Of a stretch of 64,000 bases of DNA, positions 36,830-49,640 are shown piece by piece. The notes under the pieces were generated by a model. That model saw only the letters and a list, made by a program, of their open reading frames with translations. It was not told the origin of the DNA and made no database searches. Numbering within the stretch: position 1 is the first letter of the stretch; every line of letters starts with the position of its first letter. Origin of the DNA: Hermodice carunculata (Eukaryota > Annelida > Polychaeta > Eunicida > Amphinomidae); NCBI GenBank assembly GCA_964020975.1, contig OZ026617.1, positions 25,267,254 to 25,331,253 of the forward strand, given 5' to 3'. A program made the translations under genes and the position numbers.

Positions 36830-38101
36830 TGTCCTCAATGACCTTGGCACAGAAGATCAAGGACACCCAGTTTATGGAATACAAGAGGTCTATAGGCCTC
36901 CCTAGTGCCGTGCTGACATTGCCAATATGAAAATCTTGTGAACACTCAAGCATCTTTAATTTGTGGCAGATATTCACCAAATTCGGTGGGATTGTGTGGA
37001 TTGACCCCTATATTACATAATATTGTAGGTGGCGCCACAAATATCGAAAAAAACCTAGATTTTTATACCCCCTATAAGTCCTGAAAGTTATATTGGGCTA
37101 TATTGAATACTGTGGATGGTATTGCAGACACAAGATTTTCACATTTTGACTTGTATATTACATAATACTACAGGTAGCGCCACCAACATTGATGTCGACA
37201 AAGATTTTTATACCCTTTATAACTCCTAAACGTTATATGGGCCTATCTCAAGAATTGTGGCGTGCAGAGCATGGGCAAGATGACCTCTATATTCAAACTG
37301 GCTATTTGACCCTGACCTTCAACTCGGATTAAAACATTGTTACATTCAAAATATGCACCCCACATCCAGCTTTCCAAGTCTGTTTGTTCAAATCGGGTCA
37401 TAACTTTTCAAGTTATTGACGAAAAGATGTAAACTCGAACAAGTGCCAAACTCCATAATTACTGCGTCACAGTGACCCAAAAAGTAGATCACCTAGTACA
37501 GTTTTATGTTTTATGTAATCATGTGCAATTTTGATCTGGAGGCCAATTCTCTTTGGTACTGATGTCCAAGCTACACCAGGCCATCACAAAATCACCTTTT
37601 TCAACTTTGCAGGCATGGTGACCTCATAAAGGTCACTGATAACATTCTACTTTTGGCCAAGGCCTATATATCATATAAATTTGGTAAGTCTAATCCAATT
37701 ACTTTTCCAAAAATGGAATTTTACATCTTCAAACATATTTTGGCTCATAATTTCCGTCAAATTATAGGTGGCGCCAGTAGTATCATAGGCAACTTGGACT
37801 TTGATCTCCCCCACAATCCCACCAAATTTGGTGAAGGTCAGCCAAAAGTAAAAGGTGCAACAGTTTTCACAAGATTTTCACATTTTGACCCCAATGTTAC
37901 ACAATAATATAGTTGGCGCCACCAACATCGAAAGGGGCCTAGATTTACATACACCCTATAAGTCCTGAAAGTTATATTTGGGCTAACTTGAAAACTGTGG
38001 ACGGTATCGCGCTAATGAGCAAAAGTTTACCAGCGGATAGACGGCCAGACGGACAGAGATGAGTGGTCTCATAAGCTCTGCCACCTTTGGTCAGCAGAGC
38101 T
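36830..38101 (+). mobile_element. Hairpin-ended tandem-core element
   Basis: Core units carry CATAATATTGTAGGTGGCGC, CACCAACATCGAAAGGG-type and CTATAAGTCCTGAAAGTTAT at 37015, 37150, 37765 and 37905. Half-site segments (CAATGACCTTGGCACAGAAG) occur at the start. Toward the right come GACGGCCAGACGGACAGAG, a degenerate ACGG run, then the terminal hairpin AGCTCTGC (38074-38081) exactly complementary to GCAGAGCT (38094-38101), then an A run. Tandem core, ACGG microsatellite and hairpin in this order are what is known of pearl elements; the Helentron link is inference. Confidence 0.7.
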
Positions 38102-38119
38102 AAAAAAAAAAACTTTACC

Positions 38120-38590
38120 TGCACCCCATATCCCCGCCTCTAAGGCTCAGGCATTTCCCATGGGGGACCCATGGGAGCCCTTATAAGGGCTACCACCATT
38201 CCTTTTCCTCCCTGCACTCTGAACTTCTAATTTACCCTATCGCTATCTAGCCCTATCAATTCATTTCTTTCCTCCCAGCACCCTACCAGGTAGTCCTGTA
38301 CACTTTTAGTAGCTTTCCTGCCTTCCACAAAGCCACCCTCCAAACATTAATTTAAACCCATGCTACATGTTGCTCTTCCTCTAAACACTGAACCTTTTCT
38401 AGACCCTCGCTATTATAGTCTTCTCTGTGCCACTTTCTGAAAATTTTTCCTCTTATCTCTCTATATGCATCACACCACAAGAGCCAATGATCCATTGTCT
38501 CACCTGCCTCTTGTCTACATACCTTACACTTACCATTACTACCTGTTGTCCATAGTAAAGTGAAGTGTTTTGCATCATAAACAGACAATG
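38120..38590 (-). mobile_element. LINE 3' end fragment
   Basis: Minus-strand frame of 78 codons containing GKCKVCRQEAGETMDHWLLW followed by C, i.e. C-x2-C-x8-H-x4-C, then AYREIRGKIF. This is the C-terminal zinc-knuckle pattern found after the RT domain in several LINE clades. The rest of the element, including the RT, is missing upstream, so it is a 5'-truncated or rearranged copy. The 3' UTR probably extends to about 38120 and ends beside an A/T-rich junction with the neighbouring hairpin-ended element. Confidence 0.7.
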
Positions 38591-38780
38591 GACTACTTAC
38601 GTACCAAAACGACTGAAGGCAAAACCGGCCGGTACTGTTCGTTCAAACCAGTGTGCCGCAAAGAACCACCCGGAAATATAATCGTCATGCTGGGGCTGAG
38701 CCGGTGATACGGCAAGATAGATCGTCCTGGTGAAAGTGTAGGCCCTTCAGCCAAACCATTCTAGGCAAATATAGAATTCC
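38561..38780 (+). repeat. Direct-repeat partner of 39786-40020
   Basis: Shared landmarks: GAAGTGNTTTGCATCATAAA, ACTGTTCGTTCAAACCAGTG, GCAAAGAACCACC, GGTGATACGGCAAGA, and CCCTTCAGCCAA. It corresponds to the left half of the foldback at 39925-40135 plus about 140 bp to its left. Confidence 0.75.
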
Positions 38781-39785
38781 CCATGACAAGGCCATGTAGA
38801 TTTATTCTCCCATAGAGCGTTAAATCCTACGCTTTTGTCAAAAACCTACTTCGTTCAACTTGCATCCGTTTCGATTCCATTTTGTTCCGCGCAACTTGGG
38901 TCGTGCGGAATATATAAGATTGGATTTTACCATGAGGACACACTTGCACAGTTCTGTGACACCATATTGTAGCGCGCAGGAATAACGTTGGGCCTAAGCG
39001 CACCAATATGACAAAAGAGAGTCCCGTGACAAGCGGAGCCCTTTTGTTTCCTATTGTGGACATTTTCATAAGAACCATTCCGACGAAAATTTACAGATCA
39101 TGGAAATTACGATAGTCCATTTTTTGTTTTGAGAGTTTATTCATGATTTTAAAGAAAGTTGCAAAGGAAAGAAACGAGGACTATTCATTTTTACAAAGAT
39201 TAATTGATGCGTGACTCGTCACTAATCACCTCAAATTAAGACTGGTTCCCTGCTAGACTTTATCATGGATTCTCTCTAACCTGTCAAGGTCAATTTTATT
39301 AAATACCGATCCATACCGCAGACGAACTATCAACTCGTCTTTTTTATTTTTACACGATACATGAATTTAAGTTAACTAAAAATTTAAAATTTATTAATCC
39401 TAGATTTATTTATGATTTTATCATGTTAAAACTTTTTTTCCCTTGTTTATCAGAATTCTAAAATAAATTTTTGAATCCCATTATCATCTTAAATCGCGTG
39501 GCCAGGCTTTTTTTTCCACACGACAGAGCTCATTCACTTTCAACATTGCGTTGCTTAAGTAAGTCACCCAAGAAAGTAGTTCTAGTTACTCTTTTGTATC
39601 TTACGTAATCTGATTGGCGTACAAATAAAACAACAAACGATAGGGATCTTTCTTTTATTTCATTTCGGTCGTAAAATCTTTCCACACATATTCTGGGAAC
39701 AATCATGTTTCCACATGGCTAACTATGGGAGAATGTACGGAATCATTTCACTTATGGAGGGCAAGACTGCCGAGACGGTAAATGT
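38781..39785. other. Unassigned sequence
   Basis: Between the two direct-repeat copies. Nothing recognised apart from the 45-bp match of 39747-39791 to 35965-36013. Confidence 0.4.
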
Positions 39786-39924
39786 GAAGTGAAGTGCTTT
39801 GCATCATAAACAATGAAATATACTTAGGCGACAAAACGACTTCATGAAGGCAACACCGGACAGTACTGTTCGTTCAAACCAGTGTGCTGCAAAGAACCAC
39901 CCTGAGATAATATCGTCACACTGC

Positions 39925-40135
39925 TATACGGAGGTTGAGCCGCTGATGCCGGTGATACGGCAAGACCGATCGTCTTGATGAAACTAAAAGTGTATGCCCT
40001 TCAGCCAAGCCACCCAAGGCAAATGTAGGCCTTCAGCCTTCAGGACCTACATTTTCCTTGGATCGTTTGGCTCCAGGGCCTACACTTTCATCAGAACTAT
40101 CTATCTTGCCGTATTAGTGGCTCAACCTCAGTATA
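39925..40135. mobile_element. Foldback element, ~211 bp, imperfect arms
   Basis: Left arm segments TATAC, GGAGGTTGAGCC, ACGGCAAGA, AAAGTGTA, CCAAGG, AAATGTAG are met in reverse-complement order on the right (CTACATTT, CCTTGG, TACACTTT, TCTTGCCGT, GGCTCAACC, GTATA), centred on CCTTCAGCCTTCAGG near 40033. Arms of about 95 bp pair imperfectly. Confidence 0.75.
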
Positions 40136-40276
40136 ACCAAGGTATAACAGTTGGTATAACTGAAAATGAAAGAACGGTGATACAGGAAATGACGTAGTTG
40201 GAATGGATTACTACATACAATAAATAACACATAATTGTAATCCACCCTTTTATTCGCCTGTGATAGGCACAATTCT

Positions 40277-40408
<132 letters not shown>

Positions 40409-40855
40409 GTTTGATTTAATTGCCAGATGTCTCAATGTTTTTCCACCTTAAAGCATTATCACATATCTCTTGGTCTCAAGATATTTTAATAATTATTTTC
40501 TCCAAATATCTAAATATACAGCTTAATACTAATTTAGGCCCAATAGGCTAAAATAAATCGGGCTACTCTGATTAGGGCACTCAGATATCTTGTTAAGAAT
40601 TTTGCCCAAAGTTGTTCATAAAACAACACGTATGAAATCATAAATTACACATAGACCGAAGTGGCTTTCCGATGAACTTTAATAATATTAAAGCAGAATA
40701 CAGCCCCCCCCCCCAAAAAAAAAAAAAACGTGTCTATGTGCAGTTACTTGCCATTTGTAGTTCTACGTAAACTGATAACAGTGCTAAAGATTTACATGCT
40801 GATCAAGATCGCGTGGCTTTGTGTGGCTATGTGCCAACACCGACGTTCTTTTCTC
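40409..40855. other. Unassigned sequence
   Basis: Short C and A homopolymers near 40706-40728. No gene recognised. Confidence 0.4.
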
Positions 40856-41696
40856 TTTTAATTCGTTACTTTTTTCTTCGTCCTTCTTTCTTTACCGACA
40901 GATTTGTCCGATATTTTACTTGAAGACTATTATACGCAGAAACTTGGCATGATTATACTTCCAAACATAAACTCTAATTTTTTTACGAAGAGGAGTGACA
41001 GTTTTAAAAATTGTGCAAATTAAGTCCATTTGAAAATTGCAACCTTGACTATCTTCAAACCTATTATAGGTAGAGGTGCCATTCCAACTTCACTTCATAT
41101 ATGTTTGTGCTGTAAGCGCATCCAATGAACCACAAACAAAAATTGTAGAATTTGGTTTTACACGCACTTTAGGGGGACTTGGAAAAATTTATATACTGAA
41201 TGTCTATCTTCCAACCTTTTATGCATAGATGTGACATTCTGACTTCACATCTTAGGTTTGTCCATTGTCGATTTTGTCCAGAAAAGTGTGGGGCCCTATC
41301 AGCGAAGTTGAAATAATGCAAATTAGTATTAATCAATAACAGCAGAATTGTGCATATTTGTTATAGACCGGACATACAACAGACCATGATCTGTCATCAG
41401 CGGTCAATTACATGTACATGTACATGTACATCACAAGAATTTGTTATTTACACTCACGCCACACAGAACACTTTTATGCTGACATATAGTGACCATTTTA
41501 TCATCAGTTCACGCTACAGTGCCAGCAGTTATCCATAAATGAATCAAAGTAACGTCGCAATGAAAAGCGTATAGTACTAGAATTAGCTAGAGTTTCTCAG
41601 TACATGACCTTATCTTGTTTGTTTGCTGACACTTCTTTCTTTCTTCTTTCCTTCCTTCCTTCATCCATCCATCCATTCATTCATTCATTCATTCAT

Positions 41697-41739
<43 letters not shown>

Positions 41740-41950
41740 TTATCTTTTTGGCATTTTCTTTTTGCCAGCCTATTTTTTCATGCCGAAAGCCTTATTTTGC
41801 TGCATATTTTCTCTGAAATTCCATGTTTTCTCTCATGTAGCTTTTCCAATATCAATTTTAATGTACAAGGTACCAGCTTTTCTTTGCAGGCACACAGACA
41901 GATTTGCTTTGAAGCAAATTACCTTGACTATTTTCGTCTGGTTTTAAATC
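40856..41950 (+). mobile_element. AGGTCA-core family relative, forward copy with diverged core
   Basis: Left arm at 40870-41050 matches the arm of copies 2-4 at 1.5-4.8 kb (GACAGATTTGTCCGATATTT, ACTTGGCATGATTATACTTC, GAAGAGGAGTGAC). Two diverged units with CATTCCAACTTCACTTC and CATTCTGACTTCACATC follow. The right end is GCAGGCACACAGACAG then ATTTGCTTTGAAGCAAAT, a perfect 8-bp-arm hairpin at 41902-41919. Between lies unrelated sequence and an (ATTT)n tract. Only the ends are firmly matched. Confidence 0.5.
41645..41742. repeat. (CTTC)/(CATC)/(CATT)/(TTTA)n compound microsatellite
   Basis: Pyrimidine tetranucleotides pass through CATC and CATT units into about ten TTTA units. Confidence 0.93.
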
Positions 41951-42222
41951 CTGTGCAGGATACACATTTCATAGCAGATCAAAGGTAAAGGTCCTTAATT
42001 GCCATATAAACTAACAGTTGATTAGAATATGTTGTACATTTTCTGGTAATAGTGCACATAAGAAAAACATATAACTTGTGTAGATTCTTTCGCCTGTGTT
42101 TCGTAATATTTGGTTACTGACTTGTATGTAAACATTTGCTTGCAGTTAAACTTTGAGTCTTTGACAGCCCATTTCCTGGTGAAATAAAGTTTATGTCAGT
42201 GATTTTGCGTTTTACATCATCG

Positions 42223-42592
<370 letters not shown>

Positions 42593-42595
<3 letters not shown>

Positions 42596-44283
42596 CCTTC
42601 GTCTGTTATAAAAGCTGTTGTTTCTCAAATATACCAAAAAATGAGCAAGCATCACAATGAAGCCATACTTGGAGAAACACTTTCTAAAAGACGCTTCTGA
42701 GAACAATCTGTGCCTTCGTGCTTCAACGTGCAAGGGAACGGTAACAGGTCTGCAGAAACATTAAATATCATTTGGCATTCAGCCTAGCAAAACAAACGGA
42801 CTCGCCAGCAGTGGGTCGTTTTTATATTTCACGCGGAGTTCTGTACGCAAAGTTAACGACTAACATGTTTTTCTCTGCCAAACGCAGATAGCAGTAATTA
42901 GGCGTACTCTCACGGGCAGCTCACCAGCTCACCGCCATCAGACCGGCAACGGAACGTTCCAAGCCACACACGTTTGGTACTACTTCTGCCAGATGTGACC
43001 AAATGTTGTAATTGGCCCTAGCTGTTGGTTCAAATCGAACAAAGTATAGGGGACGTTCAGAGTAAATTACGGGTGACCTAACATACCCCCAAAGAAAGCC
43101 AAATGTTTTGTCTGGAGGGGTTGTTTTCATATGGCAGCTTTTGGTTGTGCAGTTTTATAATGCTGGCTTCAACATTGAGGTTCGCTTGTTTGTGCAGTTT
43201 AATTCTTCCATAATCGCAGAGTAATCGCATTTCTTTACATTCTGTAATTGTCCTTTCGTACTTCGGAGTATAAATACAATAATGATGATGATGACGGTTT
43301 ATTGGAAGACAGTATTAAATCCAACGCTTATTTAGTGTGGAATTCCGCGTGATGAATATGACATATAGATGTCAAAAGCATATGTTTAAGGCTTTTGAAT
43401 TGCTGTAATGTTCAAAACGTAAGAGCACAGTGCATGGGCATCACAGACTTAAATCAATACAGCTTACCAACGATGCAAATATTCTGTTCTTTTGACAGTG
43501 ATTCATTGTTAAACATCAACAATGCATCTCGTTTCATTTAACTTCAGACCATTCTAATGATCCATTGGAAAGCAAAAAGAATAAATTAGGACCGTTTTCA
43601 TCAGCTTCGCATTGACCGTCGTAATTTTCCCATTCGTAAATGCTGGGTATTCTTATGGTAAGATGTTAACAATGACGACTAATCAATAAGCATAGGGGAG
43701 TTTTGCTGCCGATGCCCATTTTATTTCAATCATTCTGGTTTAAGAGTGGAGAAAATAGGACTTCTATTCTGCGAAAAAGTATCATTGGTCACCAAAAAAA
43801 CTTGGTAATCTGAACATTCGATTCACAAACTGGATGCCTTAGTTCCATGGGTTCCAAAGATAACCGTGGTTTGATACAGAATGTGGAAGTTGAAGTATAA
43901 GTTGTCGATCTTCTCCTGCACTCCTCAAACAAAATATTTCTACAAGTACAGACCGCAAAGAAAAGATAAAACATGCAGATTTCCAGGACGGAAATATGTG
44001 TCAAGTTCACAAACACCACTGAAGAAATGTTTCCTAAAAAGGTGAATGAAAACTTATCTGCACCTTTTCGGATGACAATGCGTTGGGAAACAATGAAAAT
44101 GGCAAATGCTGAGAGTTCTATGTGTTTTGTTTGTATTGCTTGATTTGAATCTGGAAACGCACGGGCGTAAGTTCTCACCCGAACGTACACTTTGTGTTGT
44201 ACTTACTGACTTCTGCAAGTACTTTGATTAATCAATTCAAGGAAACTCACAATAATCTGAGTCACTTTGAGATGGCACATATA
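42593..44283. other. Unassigned sequence
   Basis: A 133-codon minus-strand frame at 43789-44190 is the longest non-repeat frame here; it shows no family motif and I do not call it a gene. A short GATGAT run lies near 43284. Confidence 0.4.
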
Positions 44284-44493
44284 TTAACTCTTTCTGTTTA
44301 AAGTTTTGACTGAGTCAACATTTTTCCTCGGCGCGTAAGGAGTGGCGCAGAAAGCTGTTGATCTGGACCTTTCTTATGGTAATTGCAGGCATGTTGGTAA
44401 GTGAATGAAGGGTCGATTTACAAAGAATATGAGTCTAGTATCGTCATATCAAAACACATCGACATTTCGTGACATTGGCGGTGAAAGGGTTAA
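44284..44493. mobile_element. TTAA-flanked MITE, piggyBac-like (inverted relative to its neighbour)
   Basis: Ends TTAACTCTTTCTG and, reverse-complemented, TTAACCCTTTCACC, each including the TTAA target. The interior has GAGTCAACATTTTTCCTCGG and CAGAAAGCTGTTGATCTGG, a decayed version of the palindrome in the next element, placed near the left end rather than the right, so the two copies are inverted relative to each other. 210 bp, no coding capacity. Confidence 0.7.
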
Positions 44494-44534
44494 TTCCGTG
44501 TAATCGGATGAATGGTCAGCAACATACCGTTTCA

Positions 44535-44743
44535 TTAACTCATTCCATCCTAATGACGCTTTTTCCTGCTAATACCTAAATTTCTGCTAATTGTATTTTA
44601 CTAATTTAGGGATTATTTTTCACAACTTTGGATGAAACTTGCATGGAAGATCATTCTAAATTATATGTCCATGGTCAACAGCTTTCCTTGGCGCGCCAAG
44701 GAAAGCTGTCGACTTGGTCTTCTATCAGGGTGGAATGAGTTAA
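44535..44743. mobile_element. TTAA-flanked MITE, piggyBac-like, with a perfect 32-bp palindrome
   Basis: Inverted ends TTAACTCATTCCATCCT and AGGGTGGAATGAGTTAA match at 16 of 17 positions, each starting with the TTAA target. Inside, ACAGCTTTCCTTGGCG at 44678-44693 is followed immediately by its exact complement (44694-44709), a loopless 32-bp palindrome extended by GTC/GAC after one mismatch. 209 bp, same family as 44284-44493 and 59364-59522. Confidence 0.8.
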
Positions 44744-47560
44744 CCGTGTTATACATAAAATAACATACACAAAGGAAAACTAATTATTACTCCAGTCTTT
44801 TGAGAGTATCCAGCTTTTAGGTTGTGAGATCGAATCACCGAATTTTCAGGCACATTACCGCATCATTTATGTGCAAGGTGCATACACACTGTTTAATTTG
44901 CAAACACACAATTCTGCTGTAATGGCAGATGTTTATGTACAAACCAAATGACCCTTCTGAGAGTCTCCCACATGTGGTTCGGTCATTGGTATCAATAGGT
45001 TTTTACTAGCAGGTTTTATATTATATTAAAACAAAAACCGGCAAAGTTTACATTCTTTCACCTCCACATAACAAATGTCCAGCCCAAAACTTCAGGTAAA
45101 AAGCGAAGAAGCATTAGTGGCGAATCTTTTCGCAAATAATAATAAGTGGTGGGATAGTAAGCTGTCTGCGTGCTTACAAGATACATGTATATTGAAACAC
45201 TATACACGTCGAGTTTACAATTGTTCTGACATCGGTAACATATTACATTTTCTGGGGTGACCCTCCTGCTGAAGCGGCATACATGAGTAAAATGTGATCA
45301 AGGAGGCTACACGTGTAGCCTGCTTGATATGAGCAAACATCAATGCACCACTAAAGCAAACGGATGCCCAGAGCGAGCTTTTCATGCAGACTATACTGGT
45401 AATCAATCGCCACGCGACTCCAGTAGAAATATCTTTGTTTATTTTGTATGTGTAAAAGCAATGTATCCATCAGTTACAGAATGGATTCGTTTGAATATAT
45501 ACTTCCTGTTGATATCAGTTTTAACATGTATGTGTGATACAAACTTTCATAGATCTGGCTTTTCAAACTTTGTAAAAATTGTAAATGTCTACACACATAT
45601 GCTCTTTACGTTTATTCCCATTAGAACTCAAAATACGCAATATATGTTTTGTGACCACCGAGCGACCGGGTCTCGAAACAGTAACCTTCGGCACCAATCA
45701 CCAGCCGAAAACGGGAAATATAGATATTTTCTGTGAAATTTTGCGACGTCCTTGATCCTATACAGTACTGCATTAAAAAAAAAGTAAGAGCACAAACACA
45801 GCAGTTTCCACCAGGGCATAGGGACAGCAATATAGGAATTCAAAATTGTAGAATAATACTGTTCCTTGCCTGCCGCATTGTTAATTCCAAATTTGTAAAT
45901 CAATCGTTGCTTGCAGTTACCGGAAATGGACTAATGTAAATAAGCACTATGCCAGCTTTGACCACTGCAGCCTCACCACTGCGGTAACTTGATGTAGATG
46001 TTTTGCGATCCAGCTCGTAAAGAACCTTTAGTCACCCATACAGAGCATGATCACAGAAATAAAGCGTGTTAGCGTTGACTTGACCTATAATTTTGCTGTT
46101 AATATCCAAAGATTATTAGAAAGTTTGGCTACAATAATTTAGTGTTTAGACTTGTCTGTTTTGCTATTTAAATTTATATTTTGGCATCTTTCTGTTTTAA
46201 TATTTATTTTCAGATATTTTAGGCTTCCATGTTTATTGTCAGGTTACACCCCCCCCCCCCCGTCCTATCGGTAGCAAGCAGCGGCATACGACAGCTACAT
46301 GTTTGCGTAATTGTACTTAAAATCCTATTGAGAAAAATTGTTTTGATAACATGTTTTTGGCATAAATGCTAATGATTTCCATTCTTTTCTAACATGCCTA
46401 AATGCACATTTACTCAATTTTTAAAGAATTACTCAAAATTGACGGTATTTTCTCAAACGTCCCAAACCTGACACATTACATTGATACATTGACTCAGGGT
46501 TGGCAGTGAAATAGAGCTTAATTGTTTGAGGGGTAGGTGTCATCATGGAGTTTGTTTTACATTTCTGGTGCATGATATCCATTGTTGCGGTCCTTGTTAG
46601 GATTTCCCTTGGTTTGTATACAGGTGGTCTAGCTGCAATTGTTTATTTTACAATCACTGGGACTGAATATAATGCCCCAGCTTGTTTCCACTTCAGTTAT
46701 ACACTGACGGGTGGTTTAACTATACGATAAGCTGTCCAGCTAGAAAGGGTACATATTGGTTCAGGGGTAAGTCAAATTGTTCTTGTCTCAACCCGTACTA
46801 TACAAATTTAGTAATTATGGTTTGTTTGACAGATATTCTTCTTTCATAATGAAGCTCTGCATTTATAAGCAAAACTTCGTATATTTAGCTAATTCATCAT
46901 TTGCCACGTTCATATTTATTCATTATTATGTGGGTTGTCTTTGCTGAATATTTAGCTTAGACAAGGAGCCGCTACTCAGAGAGACATGTACGGGTAATAG
47001 GCTCCGAAACATGTTGAGTAGTTACCCGATGAAGACCCTGTAATTTATTTGGGCTAATACAGCCCATGTCAAAATTTTACAAAGGAACGTGTGCCATATG
47101 GACAATAGTAATTCCGTATGCATATATATAGTTAGACAGGGACAGGTTAGCTTATGGAGAGTAAAGAGTTCGGACTGCGGAATATGGTAATGACTACTAG
47201 GAAGTGGTTCTGGGTAAAAAGACACAAATACAAAAGCTATGTTCTTTCTGTCAAAAAACAAGGTAGAAATGTTGAATAGATTATGTGTGACCTTTTCTCG
47301 TAAAGCAGCTAGGTAAGCTATCACTCGGTACATATGAACCAGAGCCTGCTTATATGGAACAGTCGAACTTCACAAGTTTATTGCCGAGTTTGAAACCATG
47401 CGTAAAAGGTCAATTAAGCTGAGACAGAATAGGTCGGTAGCCGGCCTCGTCCTGTTCTCGAATTTTTTAAACGAAACAAATTTATAATTTTTACACAGTT
47501 ATGAAAAACGCTATGCAACAAATAGCAAAGCCGTTTTTACCCTCGACACATAAAGTGCCG
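44744..47560. other. Unassigned sequence with one palindrome
   Basis: No gene recognised. A 32-bp palindrome with one mismatch lies at 45297-45328. A C13 tract lies near 46248-46261. Short chance frames only. Confidence 0.4.
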
Positions 47561-48350
47561 GAGGTTATTGTTGTCCCCTTCGTCGTCAGTCCGTCTGTCG
47601 TCTTATCGACGTTACCGGGATATCTCAATAAATGTTCACTGTACCTGTACCAAATTTTTGTTACAGAAGGACCTTATGATGGACCAGGTTCCTATTAAAA
47701 ACCAGCTAACTCTGATTATTTTTAAACTTTTTATGAAACTTTTTATGTGTGGGGTCAACCCTGACGACGTTACCGCGATATCTCAAAAAATACTGACCGC
47801 AGCTTTACCAAATTTTTGTCAGAGATGTATCTTATGATGGACCAGAACCCTATTCAAAACCAACTTCCTCTGAATATTTCTTAATGTTTTATGAAACTTT
47901 TGATATATTTATTTGAAAGCCGTCTAAGTGGCGTCAGCCCTGACGACGTTACCGGGACATCTAAAAAATACTGGCCACAGTTTTACCAAACTTTTGTCAG
48001 ACATGTATCTCATGATGGACCAGAACCCTATTTAAAACCAGCTTCCTCTGATTATCTTTAAACTTTTTATGAAACTTAAAAGTATTTATTTGGAGGCCAT
48101 CTGAGTGCTGCTCATGCGGACAACGATTCAGCGTAGCTTCATTTTTTTTTCGGAGATGCACATTATAGTGGACCAGATTTCTATTGAAAACCAGCTTCCT
48201 CTCATTATTTTTAAAACTCGTTATGAAAATTTTGAAGTATGTTTTGATGGCCGTATGTGTGACACACAGTACAGTGGGCTCTGTCACCAGGACCTGCCCC
48301 AAGAACACAACCATAAGTGCTCTTTCATTTCGTAGAGAACAACATGGAAA
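47561..48350 (+). repeat. Tandem-core family, ~155-185-bp units, with CCGT-type head
   Basis: A head with TTGTCCCCTTCGTCGTCAGT and CCGTCTGTCG precedes units starting near 47607, 47764, 47945 and 48118. Each has GACGTTACCGGGATATCTC, a CAAATTTTTGTCAGAGATGT-type stretch, ATGATGGACCAGAACCCTAT, and AAAACCAGCTTCCTCTGATT. The degenerate GTCC/GTCT run at the head resembles the CCGT run next to the hairpin at 20443, suggesting a related element type read from its hairpin side, though I found no clear hairpin here. Confidence 0.7.
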
Positions 48351-48402
48351 TTGTATGTAATTGTAAACTATTCTACTGCGAAGTCTCACAAAAAATAAAT
48401 AA

Positions 48403-48491
48403 ATGAATGAACAAATGAATGAATGAATGAATGAATGAATGAATGAATGAATGAATGAATGAATGAATGAATGAATGAATGAATGAATGAA

Positions 48492-48561
<70 letters not shown>
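48403..48561. repeat. (GAAT)n-(AAAT)n tetranucleotide microsatellite
   Basis: About 22 GAAT/ATGA units run directly into about 18 AAAT units. Confidence 0.97.
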
Positions 48562-48564
<3 letters not shown>

Positions 48565-49640
48565 GAGGGAAAAAATTGTGGGCGCCGAGAGTAATCCGTT
48601 CTCTGAACGCTATTTTTTTTGTATTGTGTTTCAGGGACAATACAACGGGTCATCAATTTGATACCAGCGCGGCATGGTACCATCATGTTTTACCAGAACA
48701 AGTCAAGTTTACTTTGTAAACTGAACTTGAAAGAGTAGTGTACATCTTATTTAAATGTAAATATGATTTGGAAGAAAATTACAGAATGGACACTATTTTA
48801 ACTGTAGTTTTCAACACAGAAACAAAGCGCACCTGTCATATGCAACATGGCAAAGGATACGAAAAACGTGAAGTTACTTCTGAAATATCGTTAGAAAATT
48901 TAAGGGCGTGGCACACTTTTAATGCACTTTCCACAGAAAAAAAAGTTGCCTCAAACATGTCCACTACACTTGTTACTCGAGATCATACAAAGTGTTTATT
49001 TTCTAAAAAAATATATATTTGGATTGAGCTATTAAAAATAGTAAAATCTCTGTTAATGTTCAGGAATTGAACTTAAATTGTTTAATTTAAAAAAGTTAAT
49101 TTCACATGTTTTAGCGGAAAATACAAAAAAAAATAGGGAAAACACAAAAATGGGAAACATTTTTAGCTGATGGGAAACAGTACACTTCAAGCTGCAAAAC
49201 CATATTTTAAATTTTGAATGATGGTTTTAGTGCAGAACGTACAGAATGTTTAAATTAAAGTTAAGATTTAAATTCAAAATCAAATTTGAACAGCAATAAA
49301 ACTAGAACTAAACCTTTTTTTCATAAATTTGAAATGCGGTTTTGGAGCGGGTTATACGTTTTTTCATTTGACACTAAAAACTAAATGTGATTTTTCTTAT
49401 TTAAAATATACTATTTTAAAACTTATGCAAAATTTAAAAGATCTAATTAAAATGGAAGTACATCAATAGCGATTCTAAAATTTTGTATTCATGACCAGAA
49501 TCAAACTCGATGTTATGTTTTCTTTCAGAAAACATATTCTTTCTTCGGTATTAGATGTGAACCATAGAACGAAACTAGAAGCGAGTTTATCGTGCGAAAA
49601 AACATTGTGATCCCCCGATCAGGCGCCTCTCACCAGAGGT
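48562..49640. other. Unassigned AT-rich sequence
   Basis: A 110-codon plus-strand frame at 48738-49070 has protein-like stretches (NTETKRTCHMQHGKGYEKRE) but no recognised family and no convincing splice sites. The stretch 49080-49460 is strongly A/T-rich. Confidence 0.35.

Noticed and set aside
43789-44190. 133-codon minus-strand frame as a gene
   Set aside because: Cysteine- and phenylalanine-rich with no motif or neighbour exon; treated as chance.
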